From CAVSKL01 sp963728475 [NCBI: Candidatus Eiseniibacteriota bacterium] (GTDB lineage: Bacteria; Eisenbacteria; RBG-16-71-46; JABDJR01), in the NCBI GenBank assembly GCA_963728475.1, contig CAVSKL010000001.1, positions 744,001 through 808,000 of the forward strand: DNA of 64,000 nt, read 5' to 3'. Under the pieces are notes generated by a model, which had not been told where the DNA came from, ran no database searches, and saw nothing but the letters and a program-made list of their open reading frames with translations. The translations under genes and the position numbers were made by a program. Position 1 is the stretch's first letter. Every line of letters begins with the position of its first letter. Positions 14,505-22,525 of the stretch are shown one piece after another.

Positions 14505-16060
14505 GGGATCTCCTTTGGGGCGGCGTAGTAGGCGGCGCCGCGGATGTTCTCGTGGGAGGGTGCGGCCGGGGCGGGCGACTCGGTCTCCAGCGGGAGCCGG
14601 TCGGTTCCGGCGGAGAGGATGTTCTTGACGGTGCGGTAGCTGTAGGAACGCAGGTGGAGCGCCCGCCGGGAGGCGGCTTCGAGACGCGCCTCACCGTACT
14701 TCTTGCCCAGGCGCATGAGGCCGAGACAGGAGCGGTAGCCCTGCTCGGGGTGGGGCCGGGTGTCGAGGATGTGGGTCACAAGTTCGGCGGCGTGGGGGCC
14801 GGTCTTCTCGGCCCAGCGAACGAGCCGGGAGGGGGTCCACTCGAGGTGGGCCCGGTGGGAGGCGGGCATGTGGTCGCGGTGAGTGGAGTGGCGTCCCCGG
14901 CCGCGTAGCCGCCGATGGGAGGCGACGCGCTTGGAGTGGAAGATGATCTCGACGGTGGTGGCGGTGGTCCGTGCCTCCACCACTTCCTTCAGGAGCTGGT
15001 AGGGGACGCTGTAGTAGTTGTTCTCGACCTCGACGTGGTAGTCGATGTTGACTCGGGGGTAGCTCCAGATGCCCTTCTCGTAGCGGCCGAGGGGGAGGGG
15101 CCGCAGGGCGGGGCGATCGAGTGCTTCGAAGAGCTGGCGGCGGCTCACCTTGAGCTTCTGCATAGGACGGTCGTTGAGGCGGTCGAGCTCGTCGCGGATG
15201 GCGGCGTTGAGCTCTTCGAGCGAGAAGAAGGTGCGGTTGCGGAGCACGGCGAGGATCCAGCGCTGGGCGAGCAGCACGGACAACTCGACCTTCGCCTTAT
15301 CCTTGGGGCGCCGGACCCGGGCGGGGATGACCACCGCGCCGTAGTGGGCGGCGAGTTCCTCGTAGGTCCGGTTCACCCCCGGCTCGTAGCGACAGGGGGT
15401 GGTGATCCCGCTCTTCAGATTGTCCGGGACCCAGATCGCCGTGGAACCGCCGAGGTAGGCCGCCATGTTCTGGTGGGCGGTGATCCAGGAGTCCAGATCC
15501 TGGCTGGGGGTGGCCTCGGCGTAGACGTAGCCGCTGGCCCCCAGGGCGGCCACGAACAGCTCGACCTCGGTCACCTCCCCCGTCTTCGGATCCACGATGG
15601 CGGGCCTATTGCCCGAGAAGTCCACGAAGGTCTTCTCGCCGGCCACATGGACCTGGCGCATCGAGGGGGAGAGCTTCCCGGCGAAGCGGTGGTAGAGGTC
15701 ACAGAAGCGGCTGTACTGGTACCCGTCCCGCGGATGACCGGCCCGGTACTCCTGCCACAGCAACGAGAGCGTGACCCCGGGACGGCGCAGCTCCTGGTGG
15801 ACCCACGCCCAGTCGGGCCGGGGCCGCCCTCGCTCCGGGAAGGGGTGGGCGGCGGGGAACAGGAGCTGCTCCAGGTCCGTCTCGCTCCGGTCCTCGGCCA
15901 CCGGCCAGGCCAGCCCGGCCCGCTGGGCCCGGGCCAGGTACTCTCGGACCGTGGTCCGCCCCAGCCCCAGGCTGCGGGCGATCTGGCGGTGGCTGAGTCC
16001 GGCGGCGCGAAGCCGCAGCACATCTTGGATCTTGCGCATGGGTAACCTCTTAGCTGGCAC
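14498..16060 (-). CDS. istA: IstA transposase of the IS21 element
   Basis: The protein has 520 residues, full length for IstA. An N-terminal HTH (IQDVLRLRAAGLSHRQIARS) precedes an rve-type DDE core: first Asp in FVDFSGN, second Asp in WVPDNLKSGI and Glu in KDKAKVELSV. A beta-barrel and a C-terminal helical region follow. It catalyses strand transfer with IstB. No frameshift is seen, so the element may be active. Confidence 0.93.
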   Translation of the reverse strand: MPAKRLPMRKIQDVLRLRAAGLSHRQIARSLGLGRTTVREYLARAQRAGLAWPVAEDRSETDLEQLLFPAAHPFPERGRPRPDWAWVHQELRRPGVTLSLLWQEYRAGHPRDGYQYSRFCDLYHRFAGKLSPSMRQVHVAGEKTFVDFSGNRPAIVDPKTGEVTEVELFVAALGASGYVYAEATPSQDLDSWITAHQNMAAYLGGSTAIWVPDNLKSGITTPCRYEPGVNRTYEELAAHYGAVVIPARVRRPKDKAKVELSVLLAQRWILAVLRNRTFFSLEELNAAIRDELDRLNDRPMQKLKVSRRQLFEALDRPALRPLPLGRYEKGIWSYPRVNIDYHVEVENNYYSVPYQLLKEVVEARTTATTVEIIFHSKRVASHRRLRGRGRHSTHRDHMPASHRAHLEWTPSRLVRWAEKTGPHAAELVTHILDTRPHPEQGYRSCLGLMRLGKKYGEARLEAASRRALHLRSYSYRTVKNILSAGTDRLPLETESPAPAAPSHENIRGAAYYAAPKEIPC

Positions 16061-16134
16061 GCGGGGTCCTCCTCTGGGATGAGAGAAAGGCTCAGCGTAG
16101 CCCGGTTACCCCGCGCCGCCACCCCCGAACCGGG

Positions 16135-16290
16135 GTGGGCGGCTTCGTTCGGAACGGTGGGCGCCTTCCCTCGGAACGGTGGGCGCCTTCCCTCGGAACG
16201 GTGGCCGGCTTCGCTCGGAATCAGCGGGCGCGATCAGTCGGAAGGGTGGGCGTCTTCGCTCGGAATCGGGGGGCGGAATCGCTCGGAATA
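16135..16290. repeat. Right terminal repeats of the IS21 element
   Basis: At least six near-identical units of the form GGTGGGCGCCTTC..TCGGAA occur in tandem between the istA start and the end of the element, some at exactly 20-base intervals. They are the inverted counterparts of the left-end repeats. Confidence 0.8.
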
Positions 16291-16646
16291 GTCAACCTGA
16301 TTCCGCTCAAGGACTCCTTCAGGGTGTCGATGGCGATCAGGGAGTCGGAGCGCTCGGCGCTACTTGGGGCTGGCCACATGGCAAACTACGGAAGCCTGCT
16401 CGCTTCCGCCCGCAAGTTCGCGGAGGGGTTCTCGGTGGTCTTCGATGTCACAACGCACTCCTCCTACGATCACTGCAGCCGCTTCGTTTCCTGGATCATT
16501 GCGGCGCGCCGCTAGCTGCTTGGAGGACTTTGCGGCCCCCCCCGCCTCGCCCTTGAGCGGTGAGGACGCCAGAGACACACGCCCGACCCGGGACTCTTGC
16601 TTTCCGAACCCCGGCACGGCGGGCGGTGGCGCCAGGGAACCGGAAG
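16291..16646 (+). other. Stretch without a convincing gene
   Basis: About 356 bases to the right of the IS hold a short frame ending at 16515 (HMANYGSLLASARKFAEG, VVFDVTTHSSYDHCS) that looks protein-like but has no start outside the IS. It may be the 3' part of a gene cut by the insertion. The remainder shows nothing recognisable. Confidence 0.4.
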
Positions 16647-16784
16647 ATGAAGGCGGCAGACTTGGTAGAGCCTGCCCGTATCGCCTTGGGCGCGTTGCCG
16701 CGGGACGCATGGCTGGCGGAGGGCATCCTGGAACTCGTATGCACCATCGGCGGTCCTGGCGGTGGAGAGAGGAGAGTACGATGA
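16647..16784 (+). pseudogene. 5' fragment of a zinc alcohol dehydrogenase gene
   Basis: The first codons read MKAADLVEPARIAL, against MKAAVFVEPGRIAL at the start of the alcohol dehydrogenase encoded at 5778; the DNA is likewise similar around the ATG. Similarity ends there and the frame runs on for 31 unrelated residues to a TGA that overlaps the cupin ATG. It is probably the remnant of a second dehydrogenase gene deleted up to the cupin. Confidence 0.55.
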
Positions 16785-17125
16785 GTAGCGAACATTTGCC
16801 GCCCGAGACGAGAGGGGTCACGGTGAAGCTGCTGGCAACGGTCGACCTTGGCCCTGAGATCGAGGGCATGGCCGGGCGCCGGCTTCGAATGCGGATGGTG
16901 ACCATCGATCCCGGCGGGGTTTTCGGCCCGGTTCACGACCACAAGGGCAGACCGGGCATCGTCTACATCCTGCAAGGAACGATCACCGACCATCAAAACG
17001 GAGCCGCTACCGACTATGGGCCGGGGGTGGGCTGGCCCGAGGACAGGAACACGACCCACTGGCTCGAGAACCGGGGACAGGTTCCGGCGGTGGAGATCTC
17101 GGTCGATATAGTCGGGCATGATTAG
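16781..17125 (+). CDS. Cupin-domain protein
   Basis: The protein has 114 residues and a single cupin barrel. The metal-site motif 1 is GPVHDHKGRPGIVYILQGTI with two histidines and a glycine-rich turn; motif 2 is GWPEDRNTTHWLENRG with one histidine. Stand-alone cupins of this type bind small ligands or metals and have varied roles. The start ATG follows GAGAGGAGAGTACG and overlaps the stop of the dehydrogenase fragment. No attC is seen around it. Confidence 0.75.
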   Translation: MSSEHLPPETRGVTVKLLATVDLGPEIEGMAGRRLRMRMVTIDPGGVFGPVHDHKGRPGIVYILQGTITDHQNGAATDYGPGVGWPEDRNTTHWLENRGQVPAVEISVDIVGHD

Positions 17126-17419
17126 GCTCAGGCTGGCTATCAGAACCGGCCGAGGCCGGCGTGCGGCCGATTTGGCCGCCCGCCCGCCGGACTTCACCTT
17201 CCTATCGCGCGACGGTCAGAGACACTGGACGCCGCGCACCACCAGCTTCTTCGGCCATCTCGGCCCGAAGAAGGTGAAATGGCTGGTCACGAGAAAGGTG
17301 GATCTGTAACCGAAGCGCCGCGCGCTCTTGATAGACTTGGGATGCGGTCCGACTCTCCCTTGGCCGCCGCTTCCTGCGGCAGATGCATTTTCCGTCGGGC
17401 GCCCCACACCGGAGGTCAC

Positions 17420-17788
17420 ATGACGCTCAGCCGTCTTGTCCCCATGCAGCCGGTCACCAGCATGCCGGCCAGCGTGAACTTCTACCAGAAGCTCGGCTTC
17501 GTTGTTGAAGACCGAAATGAGAAATGGGGTTGGGCCATGCTGCGTTGCGGCAGCTGCCAGATCATGCTCGACCAGTCCATCAATCTTCACCCCGGTGTCC
17601 CCAGAACCTCGGTTCTCTACCTCTATCCGGAGGACCTGGTTGACTTTCACCGTCGTGCCCGGGACAACGGACTCCCCGTTCCCGAACTGGAGGTCACGTT
17701 CTACGGCATGAACGGGTTTCGTGTGGAGGACCCGGACGGCAATCCATTGTGGATCGGCCAAGCAGTGGGGACGCCGGAACATGCCTGA
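17420..17788 (+). CDS. VOC-family (bleomycin-resistance-like) protein
   Basis: The protein has 122 residues from ATG 17420, preceded by GGAGGTCAC. The pattern MQPVTSMPASVNFYQKLGFVVED...WGWAMLRCGSCQIML followed by SVLYLYPEDLVDFHRRARDNGL and FRVEDPDGNPLWIGQ is typical of VOC proteins related to bleomycin-binding resistance proteins. It may sequester or modify a small toxic compound; this is inferred from the family and the nearby arr gene. Confidence 0.82.
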   Translation: MTLSRLVPMQPVTSMPASVNFYQKLGFVVEDRNEKWGWAMLRCGSCQIMLDQSINLHPGVPRTSVLYLYPEDLVDFHRRARDNGLPVPELEVTFYGMNGFRVEDPDGNPLWIGQAVGTPEHA

Positions 17789-17892
17789 CAACTTCTGCGA
17801 GGCTCCGCCTCGCGCCGTGGGTGACCGGGGCCGCGGCCAACGCGATCGATAGAGAGGGTAGCCCGCAGCCGGACAGCGGGAGGAGCGAGGCG

Positions 17893-18309
17893 ATGGCATC
17901 CGTCGACGACCCGGGCTCGCAACGCTTCTACCATGGGACGAAGGCCGACCTCAGGCCGGGGGACCTGATCGGGCCCGGCTATGGTTCCAACTACGGCAAG
18001 AGGAAGCGGGCGGCCTACGTCTATCTGACCGCCACCTTGGACGCGGCCGCATGGGGGGCCGAGCTGGCCCTCGGTGAAGGACCAGGCAGAATCTACATCT
18101 CGGAGCCGACCGGCCCGATAGAAGATGATCCCAATCTGACGGACAAGAAGTACCCGGGCAATCCGACGAAATCGTACCGCTCCCGCGACCCGCTTCGGAT
18201 CACGGGCGAGATCACGGATTGGCGGGGGCACTTCTCCGAAGAGCTCAAAGCCATGAAGGACAACCGGGAGCGACTCAAGCGTCTTGGAATTGAGGCGATC
18301 GAGGACTGA
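17893..18309 (+). CDS. arr: Rifampin ADP-ribosyltransferase (Arr family)
   Basis: The protein has 138 residues, the usual Arr length. Family signatures are present: FYHGTKADLRPGDLI at the start, YVYLTATLDAAAWGAELALGEG, IYISEPTGPIEDDPNLTDKKY and PGNPTKSYRSRDPLRITGE. Arr transfers ADP-ribose from NAD to a hydroxyl of rifampicin and inactivates it. Mobile arr genes are classic integron cassettes, but here no attC is visible on either side and an IS21 lies upstream, so it may be an old chromosomal copy. Confidence 0.92.
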   Translation: MASVDDPGSQRFYHGTKADLRPGDLIGPGYGSNYGKRKRAAYVYLTATLDAAAWGAELALGEGPGRIYISEPTGPIEDDPNLTDKKYPGNPTKSYRSRDPLRITGEITDWRGHFSEELKAMKDNRERLKRLGIEAIED

Positions 18310-18328
18310 GGAGCGGCCGGGTACCTAG

Positions 18329-18568
18329 AGTCAATCCCGGCGACCGACCTTCGTCGAACTTGAGCATGTCGCCGGTCGCCTTGCCGGCAAAGCCGGGAGT
18401 CTCGTGCTCCAGCGGACAGGGGTCCTCGAGGACGGGCAGGCGAAGGAATCGTACGCCGAGATTCCGGGATCCGGCACGGGGGAGCTGGACGGTCTCGCCG
18501 GGCATGGGGAGTCCGCAGTCGAGCATGGGATGGAGCATCCGTTCTCGCCCGACTACGACTTACCGTAG
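18329..18568 (+). pseudogene. 3' fragment of a DUF3224-family gene
   Basis: The open frame after the TAG at 18326 has no start codon but reads FVELEHVAGRLAGKAGSLVL, then QRTGVLEDG, PGSGTGELDGLAG and PDYDLP before TAG 18566-18568. These match the C-terminal half of DUF3224 beta-barrel proteins. The N-terminal half is absent, so the gene was truncated 5', next to arr. Confidence 0.6.
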
Positions 18569-18669
18569 CCCACGAGTGGCGTCCGCCCCGGAACCTCGTT
18601 TTGCGAACTCGGCTGAATGCGGGTCAGCGCGAAGAGGCGTTTGACGAGGTGTTCCGCCCCTGGCGAGGG

Positions 18670-19101
18670 CTACTCGCAGAAGATGCGGACCTTCTCGCCG
18701 TCCTCGGCGGAGACGTCGACGTGAAGCGCGGAAAGCTCCGCGGTCAGCGCCTCGTCGTCGAGCTTGCCCAGGTGGGAGAGGTCGATGCCCCGCTCGGACA
18801 GGCGGCGGCTGACCTTCCCCGGCATCAGGGTCGAGAGCTTGAGACCGGTGCGGACGAGGCCCAGCGGCACCCGGATGTTGACGTTGTCGCGCTTGGGCGA
18901 GTCCACCACGATACGCAGGAAGCGCAAGCCCCGCCGGTGGCGGCCGCTCTCCCCGCCTCCGACTCCGGCCGCGGCGCCCTCGGCGGCGGCCTCCGGCGCG
19001 CCGGGCGAAGCCAGGCGATCGAGAAGCTTCTCCGCGTCCTCGGGGGTGATTCTCCCGGCCGCGAGCATATCCAGCACCTTGCGTCGCTCCGCCGTCATCA
19101 T
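18670..19101 (-). CDS. SHOCT-like domain protein paired with DUF2089 regulator
   Basis: The protein has 143 residues. It opens with a SHOCT-like helical hairpin (RRKVLDMLAAGRITPEDAEK) that also occurs at the end of the adjacent DUF2089 protein, then has a low-complexity linker and a conserved domain with FLRIVVDSPKRDNVNIRVPLG. This is the layout of proteins encoded beside DUF2089 regulators, related to the N-terminus of YvlB/LiaX-type envelope-stress proteins. The start overlaps the upstream gene by 4 bases (ATGA), so the two act together. Confidence 0.75.
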   Translation of the reverse strand: MMTAERRKVLDMLAAGRITPEDAEKLLDRLASPGAPEAAAEGAAAGVGGGESGRHRRGLRFLRIVVDSPKRDNVNIRVPLGLVRTGLKLSTLMPGKVSRRLSERGIDLSHLGKLDDEALTAELSALHVDVSAEDGEKVRIFCE

Positions 19102-19514
19102 CGTTCTCCTTTCCCGGCGCCCGTGGGCGCCTCACCGTCTTGCGATTCCCGGTCCGTCGCTCCTCCGCGAAGCTCCGCCAGCGCTTCCTCCACCGTCACT
19201 TCTCCCCGCTCCAGCCGATCGAGGACCTGGAGGTTGGAGGAAGGGGCGTCGAAGGCATGGTCGAGCTTGCCGGCGACGCCATTCAGCCGGTTCTTCACCG
19301 TCGGGTAGCTGATGTCGAAGAGCTCCTCCATGCGCTTGATCGAGCCGTGGCAGCGCACGAAGGCGGTCACGAAGAGCTGCTCCTCCAGGCTCAACCAGGC
19401 CAGCGCCGGCACCTCGAACTCCCCCTCCATGGCCACGTGGCCCTGGGGGCAGTGCAGGCGACGGATCCGCATGGGGGCCCGGCACTCGGGGCAGACCGCT
19501 TTCGAAATGTCCAT
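19098..19514 (-). CDS. DUF2089-family regulator
   Basis: The protein has 138 residues. An N-terminal zinc-ribbon (CPECRAPM and LHCPQGHV) is followed by a sigma-70-region-4-like HTH (RCHGSIKRMEELFDISYPTV, KNRLNG) and a C-terminal SHOCT-like hairpin (VLDRLERGEVTVEEALAEL). This is the complete DUF2089 architecture, a small DNA-binding regulator. A strong promoter lies about 45 bases upstream. It leads a two-gene operon. Confidence 0.88.
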   Translation of the reverse strand: MDISKAVCPECRAPMRIRRLHCPQGHVAMEGEFEVPALAWLSLEEQLFVTAFVRCHGSIKRMEELFDISYPTVKNRLNGVAGKLDHAFDAPSSNLQVLDRLERGEVTVEEALAELRGGATDRESQDGEAPTGAGKGER

Positions 19515-19536
19515 GGGGCGCTCTCCTTGTTCAAGA

Positions 19537-19565
19537 AAAGTAGCCGATAAAATTCACAATGTCAA
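19537..19565 (-). promoter_or_regulatory. Promoter of the DUF2089 operon
   Basis: On the minus strand, TTGACA (19560-19565) and TACTTT (19537-19542) are separated by 17 bases in a locally AT-rich patch. The -35 box is a perfect consensus. The expected start of transcription is about 19530, leaving a short leader before the ATG at 19514. Confidence 0.7.
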
Positions 19566-19785
19566 TGAGAAGCTTAATTTTCTGAACTTCAGACACCCAC
19601 TACGATCAACTATCTCAACACTCCTCAGAGTCAAATGCCCCCCGGGCCCCTAACAACCGCCATTACTTGGAGTTCCCGGGGCCGGGCCGCCCGGGGCGGG
19701 GCGCTGGAAGCCGGTGCGCCGGAGCCGAGGGTAGAATCGAGAGTCCCGTTCGTCAGAGCCCTTGGACCAGGAAAGAGATATCGAC

Positions 19786-20172
19786 ATGAACAAGGCAGGC
19801 GCGCAGAAGGACAGGTCTCCTGCACAACTCATCGACGCGAGGATCGCCGAGCTGGCCGACTGGAGGGGCGAGATGCTCGCCCGGCTCCGCGTCCTGATCA
19901 AGGAGGCCGACCCCGAGGTGACCGAGGAGTGGAAGTGGGAGACGCCGGTCTGGTCGCACGACGGGCTGATCTGCACCGGCGAGACCTACAAGGACAAGGT
20001 GAAGATGACCTTCGCCAAAGGGGCTTCGCTCGAGGACCCCTCCGGCCTTTTCAACTCGAGCCTCGGAGGCCGGGTCCGGCGCGCCATCGACTTCCGCGAA
20101 GGCGGGAAGCTGGACCGGAAGGCGTTGAAGGCGCTCATCCGGGCCGCGGTGGCCTTGAACACCCGCTCGTGA
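19786..20172 (+). CDS. DUF1801-family protein
   Basis: The protein has 128 residues with LIDARIAELADWRGEMLARL, then EWKWETPVWSHDGLI and VKMTFAKGASLEDPSGLFN, the pattern of the DUF1801 subgroup whose members often end in an RRAIDF...LIRAAVALN helix. Function is unknown; the fold resembles YdhG/frataxin-like proteins. ATG 19786 follows GAAAGAGATATCGAC. Confidence 0.82.
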   Translation: MNKAGAQKDRSPAQLIDARIAELADWRGEMLARLRVLIKEADPEVTEEWKWETPVWSHDGLICTGETYKDKVKMTFAKGASLEDPSGLFNSSLGGRVRRAIDFREGGKLDRKALKALIRAAVALNTRS

Positions 20173-20266
20173 GACACCGCGCCTAGGAGAACTCCCACCG
20201 GTTAGCTGCGCCGCCGATGAGACACCGCGCCGAGGAGAACTCCTACCGGTGAGCTGCGCCGCCGAT
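20171..20266. repeat. Two tandem copies of a 48-base unit
   Basis: The 48-base unit starting GAGACACCGCGCC at 20171 is repeated at 20219 with four differences. It abuts the DUF1801 stop. It may be a duplication; no hairpin or gene is evident. Confidence 0.75.
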
Positions 20267-20589
20267 GAGAGCAATCGCCGCCCGCCGCGCGCGCGCGACC
20301 CCATGGGCCGCACCTACCCCTAGCCGCTCGCCGGCCCCGCAGGGCTAGCAGCCCCCCCCCACCGCGCACCACCGGGGGCCAGCACGAGCAACCCGGTTCT
20401 TCCTTTTCCAGCGCCATCGCGCGTCGGCGCCCCACCCCCATCGTGTCCGTCATGGCTTGCCACGGCGGGCCGGGAACGGGCGAGACTCCCGGTATCCGTC
20501 GGGTCGGGTCGGGTCGGGTCGGGTCGGCTCGCCTCGGCCGGACCGGCCGGGCGAAGCGTCACCGGGCAAGATGAAGAGGCCGCATCCCC
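20267..20589. other. Non-coding stretch with GGGTC simple repeat
   Basis: No gene is supported here. Five tandem GGGTC units lie at 20501-20525. The rest is low-complexity, C-rich sequence. Confidence 0.5.
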
Positions 20590-20886
20590 ATGGATCCGGC
20601 GGTCATGATAAGGGACGAGACCGGCGCCGATATCGGCGCCATCACCGAAGTGACGAGGGCTGCGTTCAGCACCTTGGAGGTCAGCAACCAGACCGAGCAC
20701 TTCATCGTCGCGGCCCTCCGCGCCGCCGGCGCCCGCACAACCTCCCTGGTGGCCGAGTTGGACGGCCGGGTGGTGGGCCACCTCGCATTCTCTCCGGTCA
20801 CGATGTCCGACGCCACCCCGTTGACGGCAGTCGCGGGTGCGGGCAGGCTTGCCGGGCGGCCGCGAAGCGACTTCCAGGAAGAATGA
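20590..20886 (+). pseudogene. 5' fragment of a GNAT N-acetyltransferase gene
   Basis: Residues 6-78 (MIRDETGADIGAITEVTRAA, then TEHFIVAALRAAGART, SLVAELDGRVVGHLAFSPVT) match the N-terminal half of YhbS-type GNAT acetyltransferases. After SDATP the sequence turns into unrelated residues and stops. The acetyl-CoA-binding motif (QxxGxG/A) is missing, so the protein cannot be active. The break is 10-20 codons before the next gene. Confidence 0.7.
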
Positions 20887-20893
20887 GGCCCCC

Positions 20894-21547
20894 ATGCCGG
20901 TACCGGACCCTTCCCCCCACCCGCGGCTCCCGCCCCCCGGGCCCCAGGACTATTCCGAGGCGGAAGACTGGCCGGGCTACTTCACGTCCGTGCTGGGGAA
21001 GCCGGCGCGCGATACCCTGCTCGCGGCCCTGGAGTCGTTTTCGAAAGAAGGCTTTGCCGGCCTCGGGGTCGACATCGCCGCGGGCGAGGGGCGGGATGCG
21101 CTGGAGTTGCTCCGGCGAGGATGGCGGGTGGTGGCCACCGACGGCCATCCGGACGCCTTTCCCCTCCTGTGGTCCCGTGTACCGGAAGAGCAGAAGGCGC
21201 GGTTGACCACGGTGGAGGTCGACTTCGCGGAGATGCAGGTGCCCGACTGCGACCTGGTGAACGCGAGCTTCGCGTTGCCCTCCTGCCGGCCGGAGGACTT
21301 TCCGGCTCTATGGATCCGGATCGCCGGGGCGATCCGTACCGGCGGCCGGTTCGCGGGGCAGTTTTTCGGGGACCGCGACACCTGGGCGTCGATGCCGGGG
21401 CGGACGCACCACTCCCGCGAGGAGGTCCTGGCGCTTCTGGAGGGCTTCGAGATCGAGATGATGCGCGTGGAGGAGCGGGACGACCCGCCCGGTCTCCGGA
21501 AGCCCAAGCACTGGCATATTTTTCACATGGTGGCGAGGAAGCGGTGA
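20894..21547 (+). CDS. Class I SAM-dependent methyltransferase (TehB-like)
   Basis: The protein has 217 residues. Motif I reads LGVDIAAGEGRDALELLRRG, with VVATDGHPDAF as the post-I acidic strand and CDLVNASFALPSC at motif IV. It resembles tellurite/thiopurine-type methyltransferases. The C-terminus KPKHWHIFHMVARK is typical of that group. ATG 20894 is 7 bases after the GNAT fragment's stop. Confidence 0.82.
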   Translation: MPVPDPSPHPRLPPPGPQDYSEAEDWPGYFTSVLGKPARDTLLAALESFSKEGFAGLGVDIAAGEGRDALELLRRGWRVVATDGHPDAFPLLWSRVPEEQKARLTTVEVDFAEMQVPDCDLVNASFALPSCRPEDFPALWIRIAGAIRTGGRFAGQFFGDRDTWASMPGRTHHSREEVLALLEGFEIEMMRVEERDDPPGLRKPKHWHIFHMVARKR

Positions 21548-21633
21548 TCCGGCTCTACAGCGCCGACGGCCGTATCCGCGAGTTGTCGAAGAGGGCCGAC
21601 CGGGCCAAGGCGAACGAGGCCCTGACCCCCTGA
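21544..21633 (+). CDS. Short coupled reading frame, unknown
   Basis: A GTGA overlap with the methyltransferase stop opens a 29-codon frame (VIRLYSADGRIRELSKRADR, then AKANEALTP). The composition is protein-like but I do not recognise it. It may be a short coupled peptide or a relic. Confidence 0.25.
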   Translation: MIRLYSADGRIRELSKRADRAKANEALTP

Positions 21634-21922
21634 GCGCCGCCCGGGAGATTCACCACGGGATCGGCGCTCCTTGGGACCGGCCCCGCGTTGAATCCCGCCG
21701 GCATTGCTGTAATCTCTGCCCACGCCCGGGGTGAACGGGTCTGCCTCCGGCCGGGGTTTTCACCCCGGCTCTGACTGCCGGCCCCGGTGCCGGTGGTCAA
21801 CTTCGCACCGCTCATTTGGGCCGCGTACGCCCCGTGGTCGTCGCTGGCCGGCCAGGGGGCCTGATTCTCCGGCCCTGCAGCCCGGCGCACGCCGGCGGGC
21901 ATCGAGCAATAGGAAGGCCGCC

Positions 21923-22525
21923 ATGGCCGAGGTTCTGTTGTTCCATCACGCGCAGGGAAAGACCCCGGGGATGGCGGCGTTCGCCGACACCCTCCGCCGG
22001 GCCGGGCATACCGTGCACGCGCCCGACCTCTTCGACGGCCGCACCTTCGGAAGCATTCCCGAAGGCATGGCCTTCGTGGAGGAGCTGGGCTTTGCCGAGG
22101 TGATCGCCCGGGGTGAGCGCGCCGCGGCGCCGCTCCCGGAGGCGCTGGTTTTCATCGGCTTCTCCCTGGGCGTGGTCCCGGCGCAGAAGCTGGCCCAGAC
22201 CCGGCCCGGCGCGCGGGGCGCCGTCCTTTGCCATTCCTGCGTCCCCCGCAGCGAGTTCGGCGACGCCTGGCCGGAAGGCGTTCCGGTCCAGATCCACGGC
22301 ATGGACGCCGATCCGATCTTCGTGGGGGAGGGCGACCTCGACGCGGCCCGGGCCCTGGTCGCCGAAACCGAGGACGCGGAGATCTTCCTCTACCCCGGCG
22401 ACCGGCACTACTTCGCCGACCGCTCGCTCCCGTCCTACGACCCCCCGGCCGCCGAGCTTCTCACCCAGCGCGTGCTCGCGTTCTTGGCCGCGCCTCGCCG
22501 GGCCGGCGGGACCCAGGCGCCATGA
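21923..22525 (+). CDS. Dienelactone hydrolase family protein
   Basis: The protein has 200 residues and an alpha/beta-hydrolase fold. The nucleophile elbow is GFSLG with serine in place of the cysteine of true dienelactone hydrolases, the acid is in HGMDADPIF and the histidine is in PGDRHYFAD. It should hydrolyse an ester or lactone; the substrate is unknown. It starts a three-gene chain joined by ATGA overlaps. Confidence 0.88.
   Translation: MAEVLLFHHAQGKTPGMAAFADTLRRAGHTVHAPDLFDGRTFGSIPEGMAFVEELGFAEVIARGERAAAPLPEALVFIGFSLGVVPAQKLAQTRPGARGAVLCHSCVPRSEFGDAWPEGVPVQIHGMDADPIFVGEGDLDAARALVAETEDAEIFLYPGDRHYFADRSLPSYDPPAAELLTQRVLAFLAAPRRAGGTQAP

Larger units (their letters stand above)
13432..16290. 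mobile_element. IS21-family insertion sequence, complete
   Basis: The element is about 2.86 kb and carries istA and istB on the minus strand. The outer ends are inverted: left begins TATTCCGA, right ends TCGGAATA. Both ends hold iterated repeats built on a TTCCGA..GAAG(G)CGCCCACC unit, three at the left and about six at the right, as expected for IS21-type multiple terminal repeats that bind IstA. No clear target duplication is seen in the flanks (gtggc/gtcaa), so exact ends may be off by a base or the flanks have changed. It interrupts DNA downstream of tspO. Confidence 0.85.

Noticed and set aside
17126-17419. Small ORF 17118-17309 between the cupin and VOC genes
   Set aside because: 63 codons with no family match and a composition like shadow frames; possible leader sequence only.
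20171-20266. Tandem repeat considered as a CRISPR array
   Set aside because: The two copies are contiguous without spacers and no cas gene is present.
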